Origin: Alloboseaceae bacterium BT-24-1
GTDB taxonomy: Bacteria; Pseudomonadota; Alphaproteobacteria; Rhizobiales; Beijerinckiaceae
Length of the DNA: 64,000 nucleotides
Assembly: GCA_025846845.1 (NCBI GenBank)
Contig: JAOYTL010000018.1
Span: forward strand, 1 to 64,000
Direction: 5' to 3'
The position numbers and the translations under genes are program-made. Under the pieces are notes generated by a model that saw nothing but the letters and a program-made list of their open reading frames with translations, was not told where the DNA came from and did no database searches. Every line of letters starts with the position of its first letter. The first letter of the stretch is position 1. This document shows positions 1-8,261 of this stretch, piece after piece.

Positions 1-168
1 TGATCACGCCAGGACTCCGCTCAAAACGGCCCTCAAGCGCCTGAAATCTCAGGCCAGAGACCCAAGACCACCGCTCCAGCGCCCCCTGTCCCCAAATCAA
101 GCCTTATCGCAACGGTCCCGCAAGGGGAGAAGGGATCGCGCGGCGCACTCCTTACTCTCAGTCTCGGT

Positions 169-1203
169 TCAGGACACCGCGTCGAGGCCGAGCGTCTCCA
201 GCCGGTCGAGCTGCTCGATCTCGGCGGCGCTCAGGGCGATCCCCTCCGCCAGCGAACCCTCGCGGGCCTTGAAGCGGCGCTGCGAGGGCAGGCGCGCGCC
301 CTGGCCGGCGATCGCCTCGAACAGAGTCTCGGCACGCGCGAACGGATCGCCGGGACGGCCGGCGGCAAAGCGCTCGGGCGAGAACGCCAGGATCAATTCG
401 CCATGCTGCGGCGCCAGCGTCGTGGTGCCCAAGAAATCGAGCGCGCCCTGGCTGGTCAGGTCGCCGATCATCACGCCGGCGAGCAACTCGATCATGGTCG
501 AGATCGCCGAGCCCTTGTGGCCGCCGAAGGGCAGCATCGCGCCGGCGAGTGCCGCGGTCGGGTCGGTGGTTGGCTGGCCCTGGGAATCGAGGGCCCAGCC
601 TTCGGGCAAAGGCTTGCCGGCACGGCGATGCAGCTCGATCTCGCCGCGCGCGGCGACGCTGGTGGCGAAATCGAAGACGTAAGGATGGCCAGCCTTGCGC
701 GGCCAGCCGAAGGCGAGGGGATTGGTGCCGAGCAGGGCAGTCGTTCCGCCTGAAGGCGCGACGGTTGCATAGCTCGGGCACATCGCCAGCGCGGCGACGC
801 CCATGTCTGCGAGTACCTCGACCTCTGGCCAGAGCGCCGAGAAATGGGTGCAATCATTGATCACCAGAGCTGCCAGGCCGAGCTGTCGCGCCCGCTCGGC
901 GAGCGCGGGGGCGCCGAGTTCGAAGCCGGCGCAGGAGAAGGCGCCGCCTGCTGCCACACGTAATACCGCCGAGCCATCATCATGCAGGGCGGGCTCGGCG
1001 TCAGTCGAGACCTTGCCGGCCTTGATCGTGCGCAGGCACCCTTCGACCCGGAAGACGCCATGCGACTTGCAGCCGTCGCGCTCGCCCGCTGCGATCACGC
1101 GGGCCAGTGCCGCGGCATGCTGCGGCGACAATCCGCCCTTGCGGAAGACCGCCTCGATCCGGCCTGTCAGAGCCTCCATGCTGAGGATCGTGATGTCACT
1201 CAT
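169..1203 (-). CDS. Ldh2/MDH2-type NAD(P)H oxidoreductase (344 aa)
   Basis: The 344-residue protein has the malate/L-lactate dehydrogenase type 2 fold seen across its whole length, with family hallmarks such as 'CKSHG' near residue 45, 'LVINDCTHFSALWP' in the middle and 'LLGTNPLAFGWP' before 'FDFATS'. Members reduce 2-keto acids or cyclic imines; several that sit beside proline-racemase-family genes are delta1-pyrroline-2-carboxylate or delta1-piperideine-2-carboxylate reductases. The gene diverges from a hydroxyproline epimerase gene about 100 bases away. An imine-reductase role in hydroxyproline/proline breakdown is therefore the best guess, but malate- or ureidoglycolate-type substrates cannot be excluded. 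The start at 1203 gives the normal N-terminus. Confidence 0.85.
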   Translation of the reverse strand: MSDITILSMEALTGRIEAVFRKGGLSPQHAAALARVIAAGERDGCKSHGVFRVEGCLRTIKAGKVSTDAEPALHDDGSAVLRVAAGGAFSCAGFELGAPALAERARQLGLAALVINDCTHFSALWPEVEVLADMGVAALAMCPSYATVAPSGGTTALLGTNPLAFGWPRKAGHPYVFDFATSVAARGEIELHRRAGKPLPEGWALDSQGQPTTDPTAALAGAMLPFGGHKGSAISTMIELLAGVMIGDLTSQGALDFLGTTTLAPQHGELILAFSPERFAAGRPGDPFARAETLFEAIAGQGARLPSQRRFKAREGSLAEGIALSAAEIEQLDRLETLGLDAVS

Positions 1204-1235
1204 GGTGTCGTCCTGCTCGGTCGTTGCATATCTGC

Positions 1236-1248
1236 ATACATGCTGTAT
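1236..1248. promoter_or_regulatory. 13-bp palindrome in divergent promoter region
   Basis: ATACA-TGC-TGTAT is a perfect inverted repeat in the 100-base gap between the divergent reductase and epimerase genes. Its size and position fit an operator for a dimeric regulator (for example GntR family) acting on both promoters. No regulator gene is adjacent, so this is inference from symmetry and location only. Confidence 0.4.
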
Positions 1249-1305
1249 TCAAAAAGCCGACATGACTTCAAGCAGGCTCTGCGTGTCTCGGGAAGGTTCT
1301 GATTG

Positions 1306-2307
1306 ATGGCCAGCCACACCTTCTCCTGCATCGACGGCCACACCTGCGGCAATCCGGTCCGCCTGGTTTCGGGCGGCGGCCCGCGCCTGGACGGCGCGAC
1401 CATGCTGGAGAAGCGGGCGCATTTCCTACGCGAGTTCGACTGGATCCGCACCGGGCTGATGTTCGAGCCGCGCGGGCACGACATGATGTCGGGCTCGATC
1501 CTCTATCCGCCGACACGGCCCGATTGCGATGTCGCCGTGCTGTTCATCGAGACCTCGGGCTGCCTGCCGATGTGCGGCCATGGCACGATCGGCACGATCA
1601 CCATGGGGATCGAGAACGGGCTGATCACGCCGCGCGAGCCGGGCAGGCTCTCGATCGATGCTCCCGCCGGCAAGGTCGACATCAGCTATCGCCAGGAAGG
1701 CCGCTTCGTCGAGGAGGTCCGCCTCACCAATGTTCCCGGCTTCCTCTATGCGGAGGGGCTGACGGCCGAAGTCGAGGGGCTCGGCGAGATCGTGGTCGAC
1801 GTCGCCTATGGCGGCAATTTCTATGCGATCGTCGAGCCGCAGAAGAATTTTCGCGATATGGCCGACCATACCGCCGGCGAGCTCATCGGCTGGTCACCGA
1901 AGCTGCGCGCGGCGCTGAATGCGAAATACGAGTTCGTCCATCCCGAGCATCCCGAGATCCAGGGCCTCTCCCATATCCAGTGGACCGGCAAGGCGACGCA
2001 AGGTAGTGCCCATGCCCGCAACGCCGTGTTCTACGGCGAGAAGGCGATCGACCGCTCGCCCTGCGGCACCGGCACCTCGGCGCGGATGGCGCAGCTCGCC
2101 GCCAAGGGCAAGCTCGCGATCGGCGACGAGTTCGTGCACGAATCGATCATCGGCTCGCTATTCAAGGGCCGGGTCGAGGCGGCGACGACGGTGGCGAACC
2201 GCCAGGCGATCATCCCCTCGATCGCCGGCTGGGCCCGCATGACCGGCTACAACACCATCTTCATCGACGACCGCGACCCGTTCGCGCACGGTTTTGTGGT
2301 GAAGTAG
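1306..2307 (+). CDS. 4-hydroxyproline 2-epimerase / proline racemase family
   Basis: Cofactor-independent proline-racemase-fold enzyme of 333 residues. The N-terminus carries 'DGHTCGNPVRLV'. The first catalytic cysteine lies in 'MCGHGTIG' and the second in 'SPCGTGTSA'. Both cysteines are present, which fits epimerases/racemases rather than the related trans-3-hydroxyproline dehydratases, where the second is replaced by threonine. It likely converts trans-4-hydroxy-L-proline to cis-4-hydroxy-D-proline in the cytoplasm. I start at the ATG at 1306; an in-frame TTG lies immediately before it. No D-hydroxyproline dehydrogenase or deaminase is nearby, so the rest of the route must be elsewhere. Confidence 0.88.
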   Translation: MASHTFSCIDGHTCGNPVRLVSGGGPRLDGATMLEKRAHFLREFDWIRTGLMFEPRGHDMMSGSILYPPTRPDCDVAVLFIETSGCLPMCGHGTIGTITMGIENGLITPREPGRLSIDAPAGKVDISYRQEGRFVEEVRLTNVPGFLYAEGLTAEVEGLGEIVVDVAYGGNFYAIVEPQKNFRDMADHTAGELIGWSPKLRAALNAKYEFVHPEHPEIQGLSHIQWTGKATQGSAHARNAVFYGEKAIDRSPCGTGTSARMAQLAAKGKLAIGDEFVHESIIGSLFKGRVEAATTVANRQAIIPSIAGWARMTGYNTIFIDDRDPFAHGFVVK

Positions 2308-2528
2308 GCCGCGCAGTCCGCGGTGCTGCCAAGGCGAGCGCCGGCCGATCAGCCAGTCACATCGTTCCAGCTGACCAATCAGGACGCGCTCGTCGCGGCC
2401 AGCACTGCTGCTCGGCTTTCGGCCGGCTCCGCGCCATGGCGCGTGTCGCTTGACACGTCGCAAGCACCATCATATCCCTATCAGAAATAGATACCAGTAT
2501 ATGAAATAAATTTCAAGCTGGTCATAAC

Positions 2529-2552
2529 GACGCCGGAGATCGGTCCGGCGTC
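2529..2552. promoter_or_regulatory. Perfect 9-bp inverted repeat before sugar ABC operon
   Basis: GACGCCGGA, a 6-base spacer GATCGG, then TCCGGCGTC. The repeat ends about 18 bases before the binding-protein start and just upstream of its Shine-Dalgarno (GGAGGGG). It could be an operator for the SorC-type regulator encoded in the same operon, or a leader hairpin controlling translation. The rest of the 2308-2570 gap is AT-richer just upstream (2470-2520) and probably holds the promoter; I see no gene there. Confidence 0.45.
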
Positions 2553-2570
2553 GAGCTCTGGAGGGGAAAC

Positions 2571-3617
2571 ATGCGCATCAAGGAATTGGCCAGGACTCTG
2601 ACGCTGACGGTCGCCGCAGGCCTTGGCCTGTCGCTCGCTCTGGGACATGGCGCGGCAGCGCAGACCCCGGCGCAATTCCGCTGCAAGGAAGGCGAGACCT
2701 ACTACATGAACGTGATGGTCTCGGGCGTGGAATACTGGTTCCCGGTCTACGAGATGTTCAAGCAGGCGGCCCAGTCGCTCGGCTGCAAGACCGCCTATAC
2801 CGGCACGCCGGAATACGACGTCACCAAGCAGATCGCCAGCTTCGACCAGATCCTGGCCAAGAAGCCGGCCGGCATCCTCGTCCATCCGATGAATTCGGAC
2901 CCGTTCATCGAGCCGATCAACCGGGCGGTCGCCTCGGGCGTGCCGGTCGTGACCTTCGCGGCGGACTCGCCGAACAGCAAGCGCGTCTCCTACGTCACCT
3001 CCGACAATGATCGCGAGGGCTCCTATGCCGCCGACGTGATCGCCAAGGCGATGGGCGGCAAGGGCGAGTACGGCGTTCTGGAAAACCCCGGCCAGGACAA
3101 TCACGACCGGCGTGTCGCCGCTTTCGTCAAGCGGATGGGCGAGAAGCATCCAGGGATCAAACTGGTCGCGCGCGCACCGTCCAACCAGGATCCGACCAAG
3201 GCCTATAGCGCGGCGCTGAGCATGGCCCAGGCCAATCCCAATCTCGGTGCGCTGTTCATGCCGGAGGCCAATTCGGCGCTTGGCGCGGCGCAGGCGGCGC
3301 AGGAGCTCGGGGGCAAGATCAAGGTCATGAATGCCGACGTGAACGGCAAGATCCTCGACATGATCAAGAGCGGCCAGGTCTTCGGTGCGATCAACCCGAA
3401 CCAGGGCATGCAGGGCTATATGGGCTTCATGCTGCTGTTCATGGCGGCCCACCCGGAATTGATCGACCCGATGAACGACTACAAGCGCTCGGGCTTCAAC
3501 CCGATGAGCGTGCCCGTCGTCGACAACGGCTTCGCCGTCGTCACCAAGGACAATGCCGACGATTTCTACTGGGACGCCTATCTGAAGCGTCGTGGCACCA
3601 AGGGCATCAAGGAATAA
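2571..3617 (+). CDS. Ribose-type ABC transporter substrate-binding protein
   Basis: This 348-residue periplasmic protein has a signal peptide (positive start MRIKELAR, hydrophobic core, cleavage near 'GAAAQ') and a type I sugar-binding fold ('GILVHPMNSDPF', 'SYVTSDNDREGSYAADVI', 'DVNGKILDMIKSGQVFGAINPNQ'). It delivers a sugar or polyol to the permease encoded downstream. A strong Shine-Dalgarno (GGAGGGG) precedes the ATG. It is the first gene of a long operon that also encodes the double-ATPase, permease, regulator and catabolic enzymes. The ligand cannot be read from the sequence. Confidence 0.9.
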   Translation: MRIKELARTLTLTVAAGLGLSLALGHGAAAQTPAQFRCKEGETYYMNVMVSGVEYWFPVYEMFKQAAQSLGCKTAYTGTPEYDVTKQIASFDQILAKKPAGILVHPMNSDPFIEPINRAVASGVPVVTFAADSPNSKRVSYVTSDNDREGSYAADVIAKAMGGKGEYGVLENPGQDNHDRRVAAFVKRMGEKHPGIKLVARAPSNQDPTKAYSAALSMAQANPNLGALFMPEANSALGAAQAAQELGGKIKVMNADVNGKILDMIKSGQVFGAINPNQGMQGYMGFMLLFMAAHPELIDPMNDYKRSGFNPMSVPVVDNGFAVVTKDNADDFYWDAYLKRRGTKGIKE

Positions 3618-3631
3618 GCTCGAGCCCTCTC

Positions 3632-3659
3632 CCGGCGGAGCGCTGCTACGCTCCGCCGG
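3632..3659 (+). terminator. 11-bp stem-loop between binding-protein and ATPase genes
   Basis: CCGGCGGAGCG, loop CTGCTA, CGCTCCGCCGG: a perfect 11-bp stem in the 66-base gap. It has no T tract. Such hairpins after binding-protein genes usually protect the upstream mRNA or attenuate the downstream genes, so that the binding protein is made in excess over the membrane parts. Confidence 0.55.
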
Positions 3660-3683
3660 CCCTCCCTCGCGACGAGCCGAGCC

Positions 3684-5198
3684 ATGCAGCCTCTCGCCCT
3701 CGAAGTCCGCAACGTCAGCAAGAATTTCGGCCCGGTGTGCGCGCTCGACGGCGTCAGCTTCAGCCTGCGCAAGGGCGAGGTGCATGCGCTGATGGGCGAG
3801 AACGGCGCCGGCAAGTCGACGCTGATGAACATCATCGACGGCATCCTCAGGCCCGATGGCGGCGAGATCCTGGTCGATGGCCGGCCCGTCGAGATCGCCT
3901 CGCCGCAGAAGGCGCATGAGCTCGGCATCGGGCTGGTGCATCAGGAGATCGCGCTCTGCCCGGACATCTCGGTCGCCGAGAACATCTCGATGGCGGCGAC
4001 CAACAGCCGGCGCGCCTGGCTGATGGATTATCGCGCGCTGCGTGACCGCGCCGGGCAGATCCTCGCCTCGCTTGCCGAGATCGATCCGCAGGCGCTGGTC
4101 GGCGAACTCTCGATTTCGGAGCAGCAGATCGTCGAGATCGCCAAGGCGCTGGCGCTTGACTGCTCGATCCTGATCCTGGACGAGCCGACCGCGGCGCTGA
4201 CCGAGCGCGAAGCCGGCAAACTCTTCGGGATCATTGCGCAGCTCAAGGCGCGCGGCATCAGCATCATCTATATCAGCCACCGTATGGCTGAGGTCTTCGC
4301 GCATTGCGACCGGATCAGCGTGCTGCGCGACGGGCGCTATATCTGCACCGAGGAGGTCTCAGGCACGACGCAGGAGGAGATCGTCCGGCGTATGGTCGGC
4401 CGGCATCTCGGCGATATCTTCCCGGCGAAGAATCCGGACAGCGCCACGGCGCCAGTCCTGATGTCGGTGGGCGGCCTCAGCGACGGCGCTCGCGTCCGCG
4501 ATGTCTCATTCGAGTTGCGCCGCGGCGAGGTCCTCGGCATCGCTGGCCTGATCGGTGCGGGCCGCACCGAGATCGCGCTCGGCATCTGCGGCCTGAACCG
4601 CCTCACCGCTGGCAAGATCGTCTTCGAGGGCCATGAGGTGACGCCGCGCGACTATGCGCAGAGCATCAGTAACGGCATCGTCTACCTCTCCGAAGACCGC
4701 AAAGGCGCCGGCGTCTTCGTCGATCTGCCGATCGCGATGAACATCTCGGCGCTCGACATCGATCGCGTCTCGGCCGCCGGCTTCGTCAGCCGCGCCAAGG
4801 AGCAGGCGCAGGCCAAGGGCCTTGCCGACCAGTTGCGTCTGAAGCGCGGTTCGCTCGACGATGCCGCATCGACCCTGTCGGGCGGCAACCAGCAGAAGGT
4901 CGCGCTCGCCAAGCTGCTCTCAGTCTGTCCGAAGGCAATCATCCTGGATGAGCCGACGCGCGGCGTCGATGTCGGCGCCAAGGCCGAGATTCACCGCATC
5001 CTGCGCGAGCTTGCCACCGGTGGCACCGGCATCGTCGCGATCTCGTCGGAGCTGCCGGAGCTGATCGGGCTGTGCGACCGGGTTCTCGTCGTGCACGAGG
5101 GCGCGATTGCCGGCGAGGTTTCCGGCGATGATCTCAATGAAGAAGCGATCATGCGGCTCGCCTCCGGGCTTACGATCGAAGGGCAGGAAGCGAGATGA
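3684..5198 (+). CDS. Ribose-type ABC transporter double ATP-binding protein (RbsA-like)
   Basis: A 504-residue cytoplasmic protein with two ABC domains. The first has Walker A 'GENGAGKST' near residue 38, a weak signature 'LSISEQQ' and Walker B 'LILDEPTAAL'. The second has a degenerate P-loop 'GLIGAGRTE', signature 'LSGGNQQK' and Walker B 'IILDEPTRGVD'. This asymmetry is normal for RbsA/MglA/XylG proteins, where one site is catalytic. It powers import of the ligand captured by the preceding binding protein. Its stop overlaps the permease start in an ATGA. Confidence 0.93.
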   Translation: MQPLALEVRNVSKNFGPVCALDGVSFSLRKGEVHALMGENGAGKSTLMNIIDGILRPDGGEILVDGRPVEIASPQKAHELGIGLVHQEIALCPDISVAENISMAATNSRRAWLMDYRALRDRAGQILASLAEIDPQALVGELSISEQQIVEIAKALALDCSILILDEPTAALTEREAGKLFGIIAQLKARGISIIYISHRMAEVFAHCDRISVLRDGRYICTEEVSGTTQEEIVRRMVGRHLGDIFPAKNPDSATAPVLMSVGGLSDGARVRDVSFELRRGEVLGIAGLIGAGRTEIALGICGLNRLTAGKIVFEGHEVTPRDYAQSISNGIVYLSEDRKGAGVFVDLPIAMNISALDIDRVSAAGFVSRAKEQAQAKGLADQLRLKRGSLDDAASTLSGGNQQKVALAKLLSVCPKAIILDEPTRGVDVGAKAEIHRILRELATGGTGIVAISSELPELIGLCDRVLVVHEGAIAGEVSGDDLNEEAIMRLASGLTIEGQEAR

Positions 5199-6265
5199 GC
5201 GTGGCCAGTGGAACGGGCGAGGAGCTGCGACCGGTCGCGGCGCGGAATGCAGCCGGCGGAAGCTGGCGCAACATCGCCAGCATGCGGGAATTCGGTTTGG
5301 TGCTGATCATCCTGGCGCTCTGCGTCGCGATGAGCTTCGCCTCGCCCTATTTCCTGAGCTGGGGCAATTTCCGGGCGATGCTGATGTCCTTCTCGATCGA
5401 GGGCATCGTCGTGGTCGGCATGACGGTCCTGCTGATCGTCGGCGCGATCGACCTTTCGGTCGGCTCTGTCGTCTGCTTTGCCATGGTGGTGGCCGGCACC
5501 GCCTTTCTCGCTGGCATCGATCCCTGGACAGCGAGCCTCGCCGGCATCGCCGCCAGCGCCTTCATCGGTGTGGCGATGGCCTCCTTCGTCACGCTGATCG
5601 GCCTGCACTCCTTCATCGTCTCGCTCGCCTTCATGGTGATCGTGCGTGGCCTTTGCCTCGCGATCACCGACGGCAGGCCTCTGTCGCTGTTCTCGCTGCC
5701 GCCGAGCTTCAAGTTCGTCGGCCAGGGCACGGTGCCGCTCGACCTGCGCTCCCTCGGCTTCGCGCAGGTCTACGACGTGCCGGTCGTCATCCTGATCTTC
5801 CTGGCGGTGGTCGTGGTCTTCGACCTCCTGCTGCGCAAGGCGACCGTGTTCAGGAAGGTGTTCTACACCGGCAGCAACGAGAAGGCGGCGCAGTACTCCG
5901 GCATCCGCACCAACCGGGTGAAGTTCTTCTGCATCGTGCTGTGCTCGGGCCTCTCCGGCGTCGCCGGCGTGCTCTACATGGCGCGCTTCGGCGCTGCGCC
6001 ACCGACCTTCGGCGTCGGCATGGAACTCAACATCATCGCTGCCGCGGTGATCGGCGGCGCCAGCCTCAAGGGCGGCTCCGGCACCATCCTGGGTGCGATC
6101 CTCGGCATCGCCCTGCTCTCGGTGGTCTCGAGCTCGCTGACCCTGCTCGACGTGCCGCCGGTCTGGCAGGACGTGATCCGCGGGATGATCCTGCTCGCAG
6201 CGGTCACGATCGATCATCTCCTCCACACCCGCAAGCGCGCACGCGGCGCCGTCCGCGCCGGCTGA
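5195..6265 (+). CDS. Ribose-type ABC transporter permease (RbsC-like)
   Basis: A 356-residue inner-membrane protein with about 8-10 hydrophobic segments and the family signature 'VGMTVLLIVGAIDLSVGSV' near residue 75, followed by 'NIIAAAVIGGASLKGGSGTILGAILG' in the cytoplasmic loop that contacts the ATPase. The start overlaps the ATPase gene by four bases, indicating coupled translation. A single permease gene implies a homodimer. It transports the unknown sugar or polyol handled by the operon. Confidence 0.93.
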   Translation: MSVASGTGEELRPVAARNAAGGSWRNIASMREFGLVLIILALCVAMSFASPYFLSWGNFRAMLMSFSIEGIVVVGMTVLLIVGAIDLSVGSVVCFAMVVAGTAFLAGIDPWTASLAGIAASAFIGVAMASFVTLIGLHSFIVSLAFMVIVRGLCLAITDGRPLSLFSLPPSFKFVGQGTVPLDLRSLGFAQVYDVPVVILIFLAVVVVFDLLLRKATVFRKVFYTGSNEKAAQYSGIRTNRVKFFCIVLCSGLSGVAGVLYMARFGAAPPTFGVGMELNIIAAAVIGGASLKGGSGTILGAILGIALLSVVSSSLTLLDVPPVWQDVIRGMILLAAVTIDHLLHTRKRARGAVRAG

Positions 6266-6276
6266 ACGAGTTCGTC

Positions 6277-7260
6277 ATGGCCTCCCATTCCAGCGACGAT
6301 TTCGAGCGGCTGCGGAAGATCCACCGCGTGCTGGTGATGCATTATGTCGAAGGCCTGAGCCAGGCCGAGATCGCCAAACGCACCGGTCTCTCGCACCCGA
6401 CCGTCAACCGGCTGGTCAAGGAAGGCCATGAGCGCGGCTATGTGCAGATCTCGGTGCGCTCACCCCTGCAATCGCTGTTCTCGCTCGAGGAAGCACTCGC
6501 GGCAGCCGGCGCGCTGAAGGAAGCGATCGTCACGCCGACGGTCTCTGACCAGGAAGAGGTCAACCTGACCACGGTCGGCCGGGCGGCGGCTGAGCATCTC
6601 CTGTCGAATCTCAGGGACGGCGACACGATCTGCGTCTCCGGCGGGCGCGGCGTTGATGCGATGATCCAGGCGCTGGCCCCTAGCCGCGCCTATGACGTCA
6701 CCGTCGTGCCGGCGACCGGCGGCATCCAGGGCGAATACTTCACCGATGTGAACCATCTGGCGGCGCAGCTCGCCCACAAGCTCCAGGGCAAGGCCTTCCA
6801 GATCCATGCCCCGGTCTTCGCCGCCTCGCACGAGGAGCGCGACGTCTTGCTCTCGCTGCAGTCGGTGCGCGAGGTGCTTGCCCGGGCGCGCGACGCCGCG
6901 ATCGCGGTGACCGGCATCGGCTCGGTCCTGGCCGATCGCTCGACCTATCTCAGCCTGCGCGCGGCGAACCCCGGCACCGAAAGCGAATTGTCGCGGCTGG
7001 GTGCAGCCGGCGAGCTTGTCGCGCATCTGCTCGATCGCCGCGGACGGCTCTGCGATTATCCGCTCAACGAGCGCGTGATCGGCCTGACGCTGGACGAACT
7101 CAAGGCGATTCCGCTGGCGATCGGCGTCTGCGCCGGCGCCCGTAAGGCGGCGCCGGCTGCCAGCGTCCTGCGCGGCGGCTTCCTCGACGTGCTGGCGACC
7201 GACGAGGCCACCGGCAACGCGATCCTCGACGTATTGAAGGATGAATCCCATGGGAACTGA
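6277..7260 (+). CDS. SorC/DeoR-type sugar-binding transcriptional regulator
   Basis: A 327-residue regulator: an N-terminal helix-turn-helix ('YVEGLSQAEIAKRTGLSHPTVNRLV', residues about 23-50) followed by the SorC sugar-phosphate-sensing domain ('ICVSGGRGVDAMIQAL', 'AVTGIGSV', 'GEL..HLLDRRG'). I start at the ATG at 6277, 11 bases after the permease stop; the frame is open far upstream, but only this start gives a normal HTH N-terminus. It sits inside the operon it probably controls, so it likely responds to a phosphorylated intermediate made by the kinase encoded at the end of the operon and autoregulates. Confidence 0.9.
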   Translation: MASHSSDDFERLRKIHRVLVMHYVEGLSQAEIAKRTGLSHPTVNRLVKEGHERGYVQISVRSPLQSLFSLEEALAAAGALKEAIVTPTVSDQEEVNLTTVGRAAAEHLLSNLRDGDTICVSGGRGVDAMIQALAPSRAYDVTVVPATGGIQGEYFTDVNHLAAQLAHKLQGKAFQIHAPVFAASHEERDVLLSLQSVREVLARARDAAIAVTGIGSVLADRSTYLSLRAANPGTESELSRLGAAGELVAHLLDRRGRLCDYPLNERVIGLTLDELKAIPLAIGVCAGARKAAPAASVLRGGFLDVLATDEATGNAILDVLKDESHGN

Positions 7261-8242
7261 CCAGCAACTGCGCCCGATGGGCACAAGCGCGGTGAGTGCG
7301 AGCGCCGTCGGCCTTGGCACCTGGGCCATGGGCGGCTGGATGTGGGGCGGCACCGACGAGGCCAAGGCGGTCGAGGCGATCCGCGCCTCGCTCGATGCCG
7401 GCGTCAGCCTGATTGACACCGCGCCGGCCTATGGACTCGGCAAATCCGAGGAGATCGTCGGCGAAGCCATTGCCGGCCGGCGTTCCGAGGTCGTGCTGGC
7501 GACGAAATGCGGCCTCGTCTGGCATACCGACAAGGGCAACCACTTCTTCGACGAGCATGGCAAGCGCGTCCATCGCCATCTCGGGCGCGACTCGATCCTG
7601 CACGAGCTCGAGCAGAGCCTGCGCCGCCTGCGTACCGACTATATCGACCTCTACATCACCCATTGGCAGGACCCGACGACGCCGGTCGCAGAGACCATGG
7701 GCACGCTGCTGGAGCTGAAGCAACAGGGCACGATCCGGGCGATCGGGGTGAGCAATGTCAACCCCGACGAGCTGAAGGCCTATCTCGCCATCGGCCCGGT
7801 CGACGCCATCCAGGAGCGCTACAACATGCTCGATCGCGAGATCGAGACGCTGCTGCCGATCTGCCAGACGCACAATGTCGCGACGCTGAGCTATTCCTCG
7901 CTGGCGCTCGGCCTGCTCTCCGGCAAGATCGGGCCGGAGCGGGTCTTCTCCGGCGACGATCTTCGCAAGGACGATCCGCGCTTTTCGCCGGAGAGCCTGA
8001 AGCGCATCGCCGCTTTCCTCGCAGAGATCCGTCCGATCGCCGAAGCCAATGACGCCACCCTCGCGCAACTGGTGATCGCCTGGACCATCGCGCAGCCCGG
8101 CATCACCTATGCGCTCTGCGGCGCCCGCGACCGGACGCAAGCCGTCGAGAACGCCGGCGCCGGCAGGATCGCGCTCGCGAGCGAAGAACTGCGCCGCATC
8201 GGCGAGGCGATCACGCGGCATCTCGGCAAGGCTGCGGGCTGA
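7250..8242 (+). CDS. Aldo/keto reductase
   Basis: A (beta/alpha)8 NAD(P)H oxidoreductase of 330 residues. The tetrad regions are visible: 'DTAPAYGLGKSEE' (Asp, Tyr), 'VVLATKCGL' (Lys) and 'YITHWQD' (His). The Shine-Dalgarno AAGGA at 7237-7241 is eight bases before the ATG at 7250, which I prefer to the ATG at 7241. The start overlaps the regulator gene by 11 bases. In this operon it would interconvert a sugar carbonyl and a polyol. Exact substrate unknown. Confidence 0.88.
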   Translation: MGTDQQLRPMGTSAVSASAVGLGTWAMGGWMWGGTDEAKAVEAIRASLDAGVSLIDTAPAYGLGKSEEIVGEAIAGRRSEVVLATKCGLVWHTDKGNHFFDEHGKRVHRHLGRDSILHELEQSLRRLRTDYIDLYITHWQDPTTPVAETMGTLLELKQQGTIRAIGVSNVNPDELKAYLAIGPVDAIQERYNMLDREIETLLPICQTHNVATLSYSSLALGLLSGKIGPERVFSGDDLRKDDPRFSPESLKRIAAFLAEIRPIAEANDATLAQLVIAWTIAQPGITYALCGARDRTQAVENAGAGRIALASEELRRIGEAITRHLGKAAG

Positions 8243-8261
8243 GCGAGCGCCAGAGACCATC

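Noticed and set aside
1306..2307. trans-3-hydroxy-L-proline dehydratase
   Set aside because: Both catalytic cysteines are present; the dehydratases have threonine at the second position.
2481..4304. A 607-codon open frame on the minus strand
   Set aside because: It runs antisense to the binding-protein and ABC ATPase genes; its composition is the mirror of GC-rich coding DNA and it shows no family motif.
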